Shown: piece after piece, positions 1 to 5,912 of the stretch
Layout of the letters: every line of letters begins with the position of its first letter
Position numbering within the stretch: the stretch's first letter is position 1
Assembly: GCA_024692805.1 (NCBI GenBank)
Contig: JAILMD010000023.1
Location: 1 to 23,149 of the forward strand
Length of the DNA stretch: 23,149 nucleotides
DNA from: a bacterium
Lineage (GTDB): Bacteria > Bacillota > Clostridia > Christensenellales > UBA1242
Reading direction: 5' to 3'
The notes under the pieces: generated by a model
Databases searched by the model: none
Told to the model about the DNA's origin: nothing
Seen by the model: only the letters and a program-made list of their open reading frames with translations
Position numbers and translations under genes: made by a program

Positions 1-39
1 TAAATCATCATATACTTTACGTTCTACTAAATTATTCAT
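1..39 (-). CDS. Partial CDS, N-terminal 13 codons only, function unknown
   Basis: An ATG at 39 reading leftward is preceded by GGAG about 8 bases upstream and by a perfect consensus promoter. The 13 visible codons give MNNLVERKVYDDL and run off the left edge without a stop. This is too little to name a family. Charged starts of this kind occur in AAA-type ATPases, among others, but that is only a loose resemblance. The start is credible because of the Shine-Dalgarno site and the promoter. Confidence 0.6.
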   Translation of the reverse strand, partial: MNNLVERKVYDDL

Positions 40-64
40 ATTTTTCTCTCCAATTTACGTTTTG

Positions 65-93
65 ATTATATCAATAATAGTATTAAATGTCAA
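65..93 (-). promoter_or_regulatory. Perfect consensus sigma-A promoter for the left-edge gene
   Basis: On the minus strand TTGACA (88-93) and TATAAT (65-70) are separated by exactly 17 bases, with a TG one base before the -10 (extended -10). Both hexamers match the consensus 6/6. Predicted transcription starts near 58, leaving a leader of about 20 bases that carries the GGAG of the partial gene. No operator-like dyad is obvious around it. Confidence 0.85.
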
Positions 94-133
94 TATTAGC
101 CTTATTTTTTCTATTCGTCTGACATATTACTAC

Positions 134-161
134 AAAAAAAGAAGATCGTTTGATCTTCTTT
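134..161 (-). terminator. Intrinsic terminator after serS
   Basis: On the minus strand a 10-bp perfect stem (AAAGAAGATC / GATCTTCTTT) with a 4-base loop is followed by a run of seven T. It lies just past the serS stop and ends the rnhA-serS transcript. The forward direction lacks a comparable T run, so it acts mainly on minus-strand transcripts. Confidence 0.9.
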
Positions 162-167
162 CTAATA

Positions 168-1454
168 TTATTTTTTAGGTGAAATCTTACTCATTCCGCC
201 CATATACATTCTGAGTGGTTCAGGAATTTTAATTGAACCATCAGGCATATAGTTGTTTTCAAGAAATGCAATTAACATTCTTGGCGGAGCAACAACGGTA
301 TTATTAAGCGTATGCGCTAATTGATTTCCTTTTTCGCTTTTAAATCTTATTCCAAGACGTCTAGCTTGAGCATCACCAAGATTAGAGCAACTGCAAACTT
401 CAAAATATTTTTTCTGACGTGGGCTCCACGCTTCAATATCACAGCTCTTAACTTTAAGGTCAGCAAGGTCACCACTGCAACATTCAAGCTGTCTTACAGG
501 AATATCCATTGATCTAAATAAATCAACAGAAAGTTTCCACATTTTTTCATACCACGCTTTGCTTTCTTCTGGCTTACAGATAACAACCATCTCTTGCTTT
601 TCAAATTGGTGAACTCTATAAACGCCACGCTCTTCAATTCCGTGAGCGCCAATTTCTTTTCTAAAACATGGTGAATATGAAGTTAATTTTAATGGAAGAT
701 CGTTTTCTTTAATAATTGTGTTTTTAAAGCGGCCAATCATTGAGTGCTCACTAGTTCCAATCAAATAAAGGTCCTCACCCTCAATTTTATACATCATATT
801 TTCCATTTCAGTAAAGCTCATAACTCCGTTAACAACGTCGCCATGAATCATAAATGGAGGAATAACGTAAGTAAAGCCATTATTAATCATATAATCACGT
901 GCGTAACTTAAAATAGCGCTGTGAAGCCTTGCGATATCGCCAACAAGATAATAAAACCCTGTTCCGCTTGTTACCCTTGCTGAATCAATATCTAGCCCAC
1001 CAAGACGCTCCATAATATCTGCGTGATAAGGAACTTCATAATCAGGAACTTTTGGATCACCAAAACGCGCAACTTCAACGTTAAAGTTATCATCTTTCCC
1101 AATAGGAACACTATCGTCAATGATATTAGGAATAGTTAGCATTATCTTTTTAAGTTTTTCTTCAAGTTCAACTTGCTTTGCTTCATCTTTTGAAATTTTA
1201 TCGTTAATCGCTGAAACTTCATTTTTTAAAGTATTTGCTCGCTCACTATCTTTATTGCGCATACAGATGCCAATTTCAGCGGATTTTTGATTTCTTTCAC
1301 TGCGAAGTTGTTCGCATTCATTTTTATATTTTCTAATTTTTTCATCAAGATCTTTTGCTTCGTCAACTAAAATAAGTTTTTCATCTTGAAATTTCTTTTT
1401 AATATTGTTTTTTACTAATTCTGGGTTTGTTCTAATTAAATTTATGTCTATCAT
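168..1454 (-). CDS. serS: Serine-tRNA ligase (seryl-tRNA synthetase)
   Basis: Class II aminoacyl-tRNA synthetase charging tRNA-Ser (and tRNA-Sec where present) with serine, cytoplasmic; 428 aa, normal length. Residues 1-105 form the N-terminal antiparallel coiled-coil arm that reads the tRNA-Ser variable arm. The catalytic core shows the serine-binding TSE at 234-236, motif 2 (CFRKEIGAHG, 263-272, with VHQFEKQE following) and motif 3 (HTLNNTVVAPPR, 381-392, Arg392). Motif 3 is not the usual bacterial G-x-G-x-A-x-x-R form. Together with CSGDLADLK (326-334) and SCSNLGDAQARR it places this enzyme in a SerRS subtype that, as I recall, occurs in archaea and some clostridia. The ATG overlaps the rnhA stop (ATGA), and GGAG sits 8 bases upstream inside rnhA, so the two are translationally coupled. 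Confidence 0.97.
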   Translation of the reverse strand: MIDINLIRTNPELVKNNIKKKFQDEKLILVDEAKDLDEKIRKYKNECEQLRSERNQKSAEIGICMRNKDSERANTLKNEVSAINDKISKDEAKQVELEEKLKKIMLTIPNIIDDSVPIGKDDNFNVEVARFGDPKVPDYEVPYHADIMERLGGLDIDSARVTSGTGFYYLVGDIARLHSAILSYARDYMINNGFTYVIPPFMIHGDVVNGVMSFTEMENMMYKIEGEDLYLIGTSEHSMIGRFKNTIIKENDLPLKLTSYSPCFRKEIGAHGIEERGVYRVHQFEKQEMVVICKPEESKAWYEKMWKLSVDLFRSMDIPVRQLECCSGDLADLKVKSCDIEAWSPRQKKYFEVCSCSNLGDAQARRLGIRFKSEKGNQLAHTLNNTVVAPPRMLIAFLENNYMPDGSIKIPEPLRMYMGGMSKISPKK

Positions 1455-2026
1455 AGGTCTTCTCCATTATTTGTTATTTTATCATCAATTAAATTATTAA
1501 ACTGTTCCTCAGTTACCTTAGTAACTTTTTTAGGAGCAGGTTTTTGTTCTTCAGGCTTAATCATAGCCTCGGGATGCTCTTTAATATAATCTTTTATTGC
1601 TGTTGTTGCAAGAGTATCACATCTATTATTAAATTCATTATCTGCATGCCCTTTTACTTTAATAAAGGTTACACTATGGGTTTTAGTTAAATTAAATAAT
1701 TCTTCCCAAAGGTCTTTGTTTTTAACTTCATCATTACTAGCATTTCGCCAATTATTTTTTTGCCATGAATCAAGCCAACCTTGGCTAAACGCATTAACAA
1801 CATAGGCTGAATCGCTATAAAGATTAACGTTACAAGCTTCTTTAAGCGCTTTAAGGCCCATAATTGTTGCCATTAATTCCATTCGGTTGTTTGTTGTTTT
1901 AGGTTCAGCGCCGCTAAATTCTTTAAAGAAATCGCCCATTAAAATAACAACTCCCCAACCTCCAACGCCTGGGTTTCCGGAGCACGCCCCATCAGTATAA
2001 ATATCTAATGTAAACTTTTCGTTCAT
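1451..2026 (-). CDS. rnhA: Ribonuclease HI
   Basis: Cleaves the RNA strand of RNA-DNA hybrids (R-loops, primers) in the cytoplasm. The full type 1 active site is visible: Asp12 in TDGACSGNPG, Glu51 in NNRMEL, Asp73 in YSDSAY, His128 in KGHAD and Asp138. The basic handle region (about 85-105, WQKNNWRNA) is present. At 191 aa it exceeds the usual 150 or so because of a Lys/Glu/Pro-rich tail after residue 150; the tail's role is unknown. It is the first gene of a two-gene operon with serS, overlapping it by 4 bases. No Shine-Dalgarno is visible before the ATG, and the promoter -10 ends 6 bases upstream, so the message is predicted to be leaderless. Confidence 0.95.
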   Translation of the reverse strand: MNEKFTLDIYTDGACSGNPGVGGWGVVILMGDFFKEFSGAEPKTTNNRMELMATIMGLKALKEACNVNLYSDSAYVVNAFSQGWLDSWQKNNWRNASNDEVKNKDLWEELFNLTKTHSVTFIKVKGHADNEFNNRCDTLATTAIKDYIKEHPEAMIKPEEQKPAPKKVTKVTEEQFNNLIDDKITNNGEDL

Positions 2027-2032
2027 AATTAA

Positions 2033-2061
2033 AGTATAATTCTAACTATTAAATAAGTCAA
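2033..2061 (-). promoter_or_regulatory. Promoter of rnhA-serS, predicted leaderless
   Basis: Minus-strand TTGACT (2056-2061), 17-base spacer, TATACT (2033-2038); each hexamer matches consensus 5/6. Only 6 bases separate the -10 from the rnhA ATG at 2026, so the expected transcription start falls on or next to the A of the start codon. There is no Shine-Dalgarno in the gap. The -35 lies one base past the T run of the tRNA-Trp terminator. Confidence 0.75.
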
Positions 2062-2062
2062 T

Positions 2063-2088
2063 AAAAAAGTAGGCTTAACGCCCACTTT
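2063..2088 (-). terminator. Intrinsic terminator after tRNA-Trp
   Basis: Minus-strand stem AAAGTGGGC / GCCTACTTT (9 bp, one G-U pair) with loop GTTAA and a T run. It starts 6 bases past the tRNA 3' CCA and separates the tRNA transcript from the rnhA promoter immediately downstream. Confidence 0.85.
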
Positions 2089-2094
2089 ATATTT

Positions 2095-2168
2095 TGGCAG
2101 GGGTGGAAGGAATCGAACCCTCCTCAGGAGTTTTGGAGACTCTTATTCTACCGATGAACTACACCCCT
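2095..2168 (-). tRNA. tRNA-Trp (anticodon CCA)
   Basis: A full cloverleaf can be folded: acceptor AGGGGTG / CACCCCT, discriminator G and an encoded CCA end. The D stem is GTTC / GAAT, the anticodon loop CTCCAAA carries CCA, the variable loop is 4 bases, and the T stem is GAGGG / CCTTC with loop TTCGATT. The top pair of the anticodon stem is an A-C mismatch (27-43). It reads UGG, fitting the use of TGA as stop in neighbouring genes. It has its own promoter and terminator, so it is probably monocistronic. Confidence 0.96.
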
Positions 2169-2181
2169 TCATCGCTTGATT

Positions 2182-2211
2182 ATGTTAGCATTTTTCAAGC
2201 GAGTTTGTCAA
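2182..2211 (-). promoter_or_regulatory. Promoter of tRNA-Trp
   Basis: Minus-strand TTGACA (2206-2211, perfect) and TAACAT (2182-2187, 4/6) with an 18-base spacer. The start is expected near 2175, giving a 5' leader of about 7 bases. A 7-bp inverted repeat (CGCTTGA 2173-2179 / TCAAGCG 2195-2201) flanks the -10. Confidence 0.6.
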
Positions 2212-2227
2212 CTAAATAACGAATTAA

Positions 2228-2758
2228 TTACATACTTTTATCGTAAGATTCATATTTCATTGATTTTAATAACTCAATAATTGATTTATTTTGGCTTTGC
2301 GCTAATTCTAAAGCACCTTTTTGCAACTTTTCCATCCTATCATTTGCGTGTTGAAGATAATTATTACTTCTATTTGGTAAATTTGATAAATACTTGATAA
2401 TTATATCCATATTAATCTCATTTTTACAATATCTTTCGCAATCTTCATATCTATCAAAATAATCAGTTACATTTTCGTAGGCATTAGTGCAAATTCCATC
2501 TTCATTACACTTATAACTAACTATTCTCAAATCTTCTTGCGTCCAAAATGGAACAACTGAATATTCAATATCAATTTTACCATCACTTAAGTAGTTTAGG
2601 TGTTCGCCAATTAAATATGCCATAACAGGAACGGCAACATAAGCAATTTCATCAACTGAGCCATCAGCATTAAAAACTTCTGGACAATATAAAACTTCAG
2701 GAATAAAAACTCTTTTTAAATCTAAATTAATTACTGGTTTATTTTCTTCGTTTTCCAT
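2228..2758 (-). CDS. Hypothetical protein, paralogue of the gene upstream of it (C-x3-C family)
   Basis: 176 aa, no family recognised. It has no signal peptide or membrane segment, so it is probably cytoplasmic or packaged in another structure. Visible parts: a hydrophobic VAVPV stretch at 41-45, a YxVV strand near 66-69, YxC at 82-84, Cys107-x3-Cys111 followed by IN, and a C-terminal helical segment (about 118-170) rich in Lys/Glu/Gln. The same elements occur in the same order in the 149-aa protein directly upstream, so the two look like a diverged tandem duplication. Start: ATG with TTAGGAG ending 5 bases upstream. The gap to its upstream neighbour is 12 bases, implying co-transcription with the paralogue and the Cys-rich gene. 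Function unknown. Confidence 0.8.
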   Translation of the reverse strand: MENEENKPVINLDLKRVFIPEVLYCPEVFNADGSVDEIAYVAVPVMAYLIGEHLNYLSDGKIDIEYSVVPFWTQEDLRIVSYKCNEDGICTNAYENVTDYFDRYEDCERYCKNEINMDIIIKYLSNLPNRSNNYLQHANDRMEKLQKGALELAQSQNKSIIELLKSMKYESYDKSM

Positions 2759-2770
2759 AATTACTCCTAA

Positions 2771-3220
2771 TTATTTTTCAAGCTGTCTGGCAGCGTTTTT
2801 GCGAGCAGAGCGAATTTGCTTGCAATAATTTAAAGCATTTTTTGTTTCTTCTATTTGCTTTGATAACATTTCTTGGCTAATGGTTTTTATTTCGTCAATA
2901 CTTCTATCACTAAAAACACTAAACCAGCCTTTAATTATTCTCTTGTTGATTTGGTCACAAGCCTTATTACAAGGCGTTAAAGTTTTAAAAACTTCTTTAA
3001 CCCTATAAACTTTATCACCAAGTTCACAGTTGTATAAAACAGGCACGTCATCAATATTATCATTAGCATTAACAACATAATAAACCCATGAATCAGTTTT
3101 ATTATCATATTCACAGCCAACAACATCAACACAGATTGGAACAGCAACAAGAGGCAATGGCCCAACGCCATCAACCGAATCAGGAACGATATATGGAATA
3201 TATTGATTTTCTAAATTCAT
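2771..3220 (-). CDS. Hypothetical protein, paralogue of the gene downstream of it (C-x3-C family)
   Basis: 149 aa, family not recognised; no signal peptide or transmembrane helix. N-terminal YIPYIVP, then VAVP at 25-28, Cys30 and Cys36, a YYVV strand (47-50), YxC (63-65), Cys84-x3-Cys88 followed by IN (91-92), and a helical C-terminus with basic residues. These match in order and spacing the elements of the 176-aa downstream protein, including the C-x3-C-x2/3-IN signature. The paired cysteines could bind metal or form disulfides; that is inference. It is the middle gene of a three-gene minus-strand unit, 10 bases after the Cys-rich gene. A G-rich GGGGTAGG lies just before the ATG as a non-canonical Shine-Dalgarno. 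Confidence 0.8.
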   Translation of the reverse strand: MNLENQYIPYIVPDSVDGVGPLPLVAVPICVDVVGCEYDNKTDSWVYYVVNANDNIDDVPVLYNCELGDKVYRVKEVFKTLTPCNKACDQINKRIIKGWFSVFSDRSIDEIKTISQEMLSKQIEETKNALNYCKQIRSARKNAARQLEK

Positions 3221-3230
3221 TACCTACCCC

Positions 3231-3572
3231 TTAATCATTATGATCGTGGTGACAATCGCAATCATCACAATCACAATCGTCATCTTCTTCATCATCAAGC
3301 CCAGCAAGTTTATAAAACTCATCAACACTCGCGCCTGTTGAATCAACTTTATCAATTTTTATATCAACATAACCTTTATCGTCAGTTTTATATTCATCAA
3401 CGCATTTACCGCAGTTATCGCAAAGTTTATCTGGGTCAATATCACAAATAAAACATTCCCCGCAATGAACGCATTTTGCTTCGTCGTCTAAAACACAAAC
3501 CTTTCTATCTTTAGTTAGAGTTTTGATGAGTTCATCTAATTTTTTCTTATCAGCTTGATTCAGACGACACAT
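3231..3572 (-). CDS. Small Cys-rich, acidic putative metal-binding protein
   Basis: 113 aa with 13 Cys and 4 His. A short helical, Lys-rich N-terminus (1-25) precedes a dense cluster, C34-x2-C37-x2-C40-x2-C43-x7-C51-x2-C54-x2-C57 (DPDKLCDNCGKC), which could hold Fe-S clusters or zinc. A linker with an acidic run (93-99) leads to a C-terminal C100-D-C-D-D-C-D-C107-H-H-D-H tail resembling a metal chelator. I do not recognise a named family; a double zinc-ribbon or ferredoxin-like fold is possible. It is first in the operon with the two paralogues and divergent from lexA. There is no Shine-Dalgarno, and TATAAT lies 5 bases before the ATG, so translation is probably leaderless. Confidence 0.82.
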   Translation of the reverse strand: MCRLNQADKKKLDELIKTLTKDRKVCVLDDEAKCVHCGECFICDIDPDKLCDNCGKCVDEYKTDDKGYVDIKIDKVDSTGASVDEFYKLAGLDDEEDDDCDCDDCDCHHDHND

Positions 3573-3577
3573 GTTAC

Positions 3578-3606
3578 ATTATAATTAATATAATTTCAAG
3601 TGTTCT
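3578..3606 (-). promoter_or_regulatory. Promoter of the Cys-rich gene cluster, predicted leaderless
   Basis: Minus-strand TATAAT (3578-3583, perfect) lies 5 bases before the ATG at 3572. At 17 bases further upstream is AGAACA (3601-3606), a poor -35 sharing only the last three positions. The start would fall at the ATG itself. It sits back to back with the lexA promoter in a 113-base divergent gap. Confidence 0.5.
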
Positions 3607-3637
3607 AAAAAATTTTAATAAAACTTTAAACAAATGG

Positions 3638-3666
3638 TTGCATTTTTATTTTTAATATGTTATATT
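3638..3666 (+). promoter_or_regulatory. Promoter of lexA
   Basis: TTGCAT (3638-3643), 17-base spacer, extended -10 TGtTATATT (hexamer 3661-3666). The start is expected near 3673, at the AGGAG used by lexA, giving a leader of only about 13 bases. I looked for a GAAC-n4-GTTC type SOS box for autoregulation and found none convincing. Confidence 0.6.
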
Positions 3667-3685
3667 ATTGTCAGGAGAAAAAGTT

Positions 3686-4291
3686 ATGAGTTATAAAACT
3701 GAAGCAAAACTTATGAAAGTTTTAGATTATATCTGTGATTATTCTGACGAGAAGGGTTTTCCCCCAACCGTTCGTGAAATTGGAAAAGAGTTAGGAATTG
3801 GTTCAACTGCAACTGTTTCTTATTATTTAACTAAACTCGCTGATGGTGGGTTTATTAAAAAAGCCGATTTTAAAAATAGATGTCTTGAAGTTATTTATAA
3901 CCCTAATCGCCCATCTCGCCTTGGAATTCCTGTTGTTGGAAAAGTTGCCGCTGGGCTTCCTATTACTGCTATTGAGAATATTGATGATTACGTTAGTTTG
4001 CCTTCTAACATATTCAACACTAATGATGATTTATTTATATTAAACGTTACTGGCGAAAGCATGATTAACGCCGGAATTTATGATGGCGATAAAATTATTG
4101 TTAGAAAACAGAGCGATGCTAAAAACGGCGATAAAGTTATTGCCCTTATTGATGATAGCGCAACGGTTAAAACTTTTTATAAAGAAAATGGTCATATTAG
4201 GCTTCAACCTGAAAATGATACAATGGAACCAATAATTGTTCCTGATTGCCAAATCTTAGGAATTGTTGTTGGCTTAATTAGAAAATATTAA
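3686..4291 (+). CDS. lexA: LexA repressor (SOS regulator, S24 family)
   Basis: Transcriptional repressor of SOS genes that cleaves itself when RecA filaments form on damaged DNA. 201 aa. The N-terminal winged helix-turn-helix covers about 1-65 (GFPPTVREIGKELGIGS, then YYLTKL). The cleavage site is Ala89-Gly90 in VAAGLP. The catalytic dyad is Ser125 (GESM) and Lys162 (ATVK), so it should be self-cleaving. Start: the frame is open from a TTG at 3668, but AGGAG at 3673-3677 stands 8 bases before the ATG at 3686, which also matches the usual N-terminus, so 3686 is chosen. The next gene, a house-cleaning NTP pyrophosphatase, begins 17 bases after the stop and is probably co-expressed. Confidence 0.96.
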   Translation: MSYKTEAKLMKVLDYICDYSDEKGFPPTVREIGKELGIGSTATVSYYLTKLADGGFIKKADFKNRCLEVIYNPNRPSRLGIPVVGKVAAGLPITAIENIDDYVSLPSNIFNTNDDLFILNVTGESMINAGIYDGDKIIVRKQSDAKNGDKVIALIDDSATVKTFYKENGHIRLQPENDTMEPIIVPDCQILGIVVGLIRKY

Positions 4292-4308
4292 TTTTTCAAG
4301 GAGTTTTT

Positions 4309-4623
4309 ATGGGCTATAAAAAATTAGTTAGAGATAAAATTCCAGAAATTATTATGCGTAATGGTGACCATCCTATCACTCGCATTTTAAATAATGATAA
4401 TTATATTAAAGAGTTAAATATAAAACTTAAAGAAGAATGTGAAGAATACCTTTCAAGCGGTGAAGTTGAAGAACTTGCCGACCTTGAGGAAGTTTTAAGG
4501 GCAATTCTTAAAACCAAAAAGGTTACCTATGAAGAGTTTGAAAAAATTAGATTAGAAAAAGTTGAAAAACGAGGCGCTTTCGAAAAAAGAATTTATCTTG
4601 AAGGCGTTGAAAAAGAAAATTAA
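4309..4623 (+). CDS. MazG-like house-cleaning NTP pyrophosphohydrolase (COG4997 type)
   Basis: 104-aa all-alpha protein of the MazG/phosphoribosyl-ATP pyrophosphohydrolase superfamily. It begins with the typical YKKLVRDKIPEII (3-15) and carries the metal-binding helices KEECEEYL (41-48) and ELADLEEVL (55-63). The E-E-x2-E and E-x3-D patterns would coordinate magnesium. Family members hydrolyse non-canonical nucleoside triphosphates to the monophosphate plus pyrophosphate; the exact substrate cannot be read here. AAGGAG lies 5 bases before the ATG. Location 17 bases behind lexA and ahead of a terminator suggests a two-gene transcript, which would tie nucleotide-pool sanitation to the DNA damage response (inference). 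Confidence 0.85.
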   Translation: MGYKKLVRDKIPEIIMRNGDHPITRILNNDNYIKELNIKLKEECEEYLSSGEVEELADLEEVLRAILKTKKVTYEEFEKIRLEKVEKRGAFEKRIYLEGVEKEN

Positions 4624-4625
4624 GC

Positions 4626-4654
4626 AAAAAAATAGGGTTCGCCCCTATTTTTTT
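4626..4654. terminator. Bidirectional intrinsic terminator between convergent operons
   Basis: A 12-bp stem (AAAAAAATAGGG / CCCTATTTTTTT) with a 5-base loop (4638-4642) has an A run on one side and a T run on the other. It can therefore stop both the lexA transcript from the left and the oxoamine synthase transcript from the right. It lies in the 39-base gap between the two stop codons. Confidence 0.9.
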
Positions 4655-4662
4655 ATTTCATT

Positions 4663-5886
4663 TTATTCAGCAGCCTTAACTCTTGCTTCAAGCTCTTTAT
4701 CTTCAAATGGAAGAAGATCAAGAACTTCCTTAATTTGCTCTGCAGCATATTCCATTTGTTCTTTGGTGTGAGTTGCAGTGTAACTAGTTCTAAGCAAACT
4801 TTGGCCAACAGGAGTTGCTGGGCTTATAACTGGGTTAACGTAAACTCCCCTTTCCATAAGCATATTACAAGCAGCAAACGTTCTGTTATCTTCATAAGTA
4901 TAAATTGGAATAATTGGGGTTTCAAAGCCTGTATCAATAATTTTAACGCCTTTATCTTTAAGAAGTTGCCTCATATATGCGCTAATATCTCTAAGGTTTT
5001 GAACCCTTTCTGGTTCAGCCTCTAATAATTCAAGCGCTTTTCTCGCGCAAGCAACGCTAGCAGGAGTAATAGATGCGCTAAAGATAAATGGACGGCTATT
5101 ATGTTGAATATAATTAATAACTTCGCTTGAAGCAGCGCAGAATCCGCCAAGACTTGCAAATGATTTTGAGAAAGTTCCCATAATTATATCAACTTCGTCC
5201 TCAAGGTCAAAATGTTCGCCAGCTCCCCTACCTGTTTTTCCTAAAACACCAATTCCGTGGGCCTCATCGAGCATAAGCCTTGCGCCATATTTCTTTTTTA
5301 ATTCAACAAGTTTTGGAAGATTACAAATTTCACCGGTCATTGAGAAAACGCTATCAGTAACAATTAAAATTCCTTTATCTTCAGGAACAGTTTTTAATTT
5401 TTCTTCAAGGTCTTCCATATTGCCATGTTCATATCTTATCATTTGAGCATAACTAAGCTTTATTGCATCATAAATGCTGGCGTGATTTTCTTTATCACAA
5501 AGAATAACATCATTTCTTCCGGCAATAGCACTAATAATTCCTAAGTTAGTTTGAAAACCTGTGCTCATCGTTATGCAGGCCTCTTTATGTAAGAAATTAG
5601 CAAGCGCTTTTTCTAACTCGATATGAATATCAAGCGTTCCGTTTAAAAACCTTGAACCACTATTTCCTGAACCATATTTTTTAAGGGCTTCAACTCCGGC
5701 TTCAATAACCCTTGGATCACTCGTAAAACCAAGATAGTTATTGCTTCCTATCATAATGGTTTTATGACCTTCCATAATCATTTCAGTGTTTTGACCACTT
5801 TGAGCGGCGTGAAAATAAGGATAAAGCCCCTTTTCTTTTAAGAGCTTAACCCTGTCAAAATCTTTACATTTCTTAAATAAATCCAT
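4663..5886 (-). CDS. PLP-dependent alpha-oxoamine synthase (glycine C-acetyltransferase / serine palmitoyltransferase-like)
   Basis: 407 aa, fold type I PLP enzyme condensing an amino acid with an acyl-CoA with loss of CO2 or CoA. Visible: GSNNYLG (47-53), GSRFLNGT (77-84) binding the acyl-CoA/PLP region, His135 stacking on PLP (ENHAS), Asp207 and His210 (LDEAHG), and the Schiff-base Lys241 in GTFSKSFASLGGF. Escherichia coli Kbl has GTLGKALGG at this point, whereas GTFSKS-x-ASLGGF and the GSRFLNGT-x-D-x-H context resemble bacterial serine palmitoyltransferases. A generic annotation would be glycine C-acetyltransferase or 8-amino-7-oxononanoate synthase. No tdh or bio genes are adjacent, so the substrate is open. 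Start: ATG with AAGGAAG 6 bases upstream. It is monocistronic, with its own promoter and a shared terminator. Confidence 0.88.
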   Translation of the reverse strand: MDLFKKCKDFDRVKLLKEKGLYPYFHAAQSGQNTEMIMEGHKTIMIGSNNYLGFTSDPRVIEAGVEALKKYGSGNSGSRFLNGTLDIHIELEKALANFLHKEACITMSTGFQTNLGIISAIAGRNDVILCDKENHASIYDAIKLSYAQMIRYEHGNMEDLEEKLKTVPEDKGILIVTDSVFSMTGEICNLPKLVELKKKYGARLMLDEAHGIGVLGKTGRGAGEHFDLEDEVDIIMGTFSKSFASLGGFCAASSEVINYIQHNSRPFIFSASITPASVACARKALELLEAEPERVQNLRDISAYMRQLLKDKGVKIIDTGFETPIIPIYTYEDNRTFAACNMLMERGVYVNPVISPATPVGQSLLRTSYTATHTKEQMEYAAEQIKEVLDLLPFEDKELEARVKAAE

Positions 5887-5912
5887 AATTAACTTCCTTT
5901 TGTGGTATTTTA

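Noticed and set aside
3573..3685. Possible LexA (SOS) box in front of lexA
   Set aside because: Only one half-site-like GTTC (3602-3605) is present; the opposite half does not match GAAC at the right spacing. Autoregulation is expected from the family but not shown by this sequence.
3668..3685. TTG start extending lexA by six codons
   Set aside because: The TTG lies upstream of the AGGAG site and next to the -10 box; the SD-to-ATG spacing at 3686 and family N-terminus favour the shorter form.
4562..4771. Plus-strand frame running through the terminator after the MazG-like gene
   Set aside because: It crosses a strong bidirectional terminator and continues antisense into the oxoamine synthase; it is not a plausible gene.
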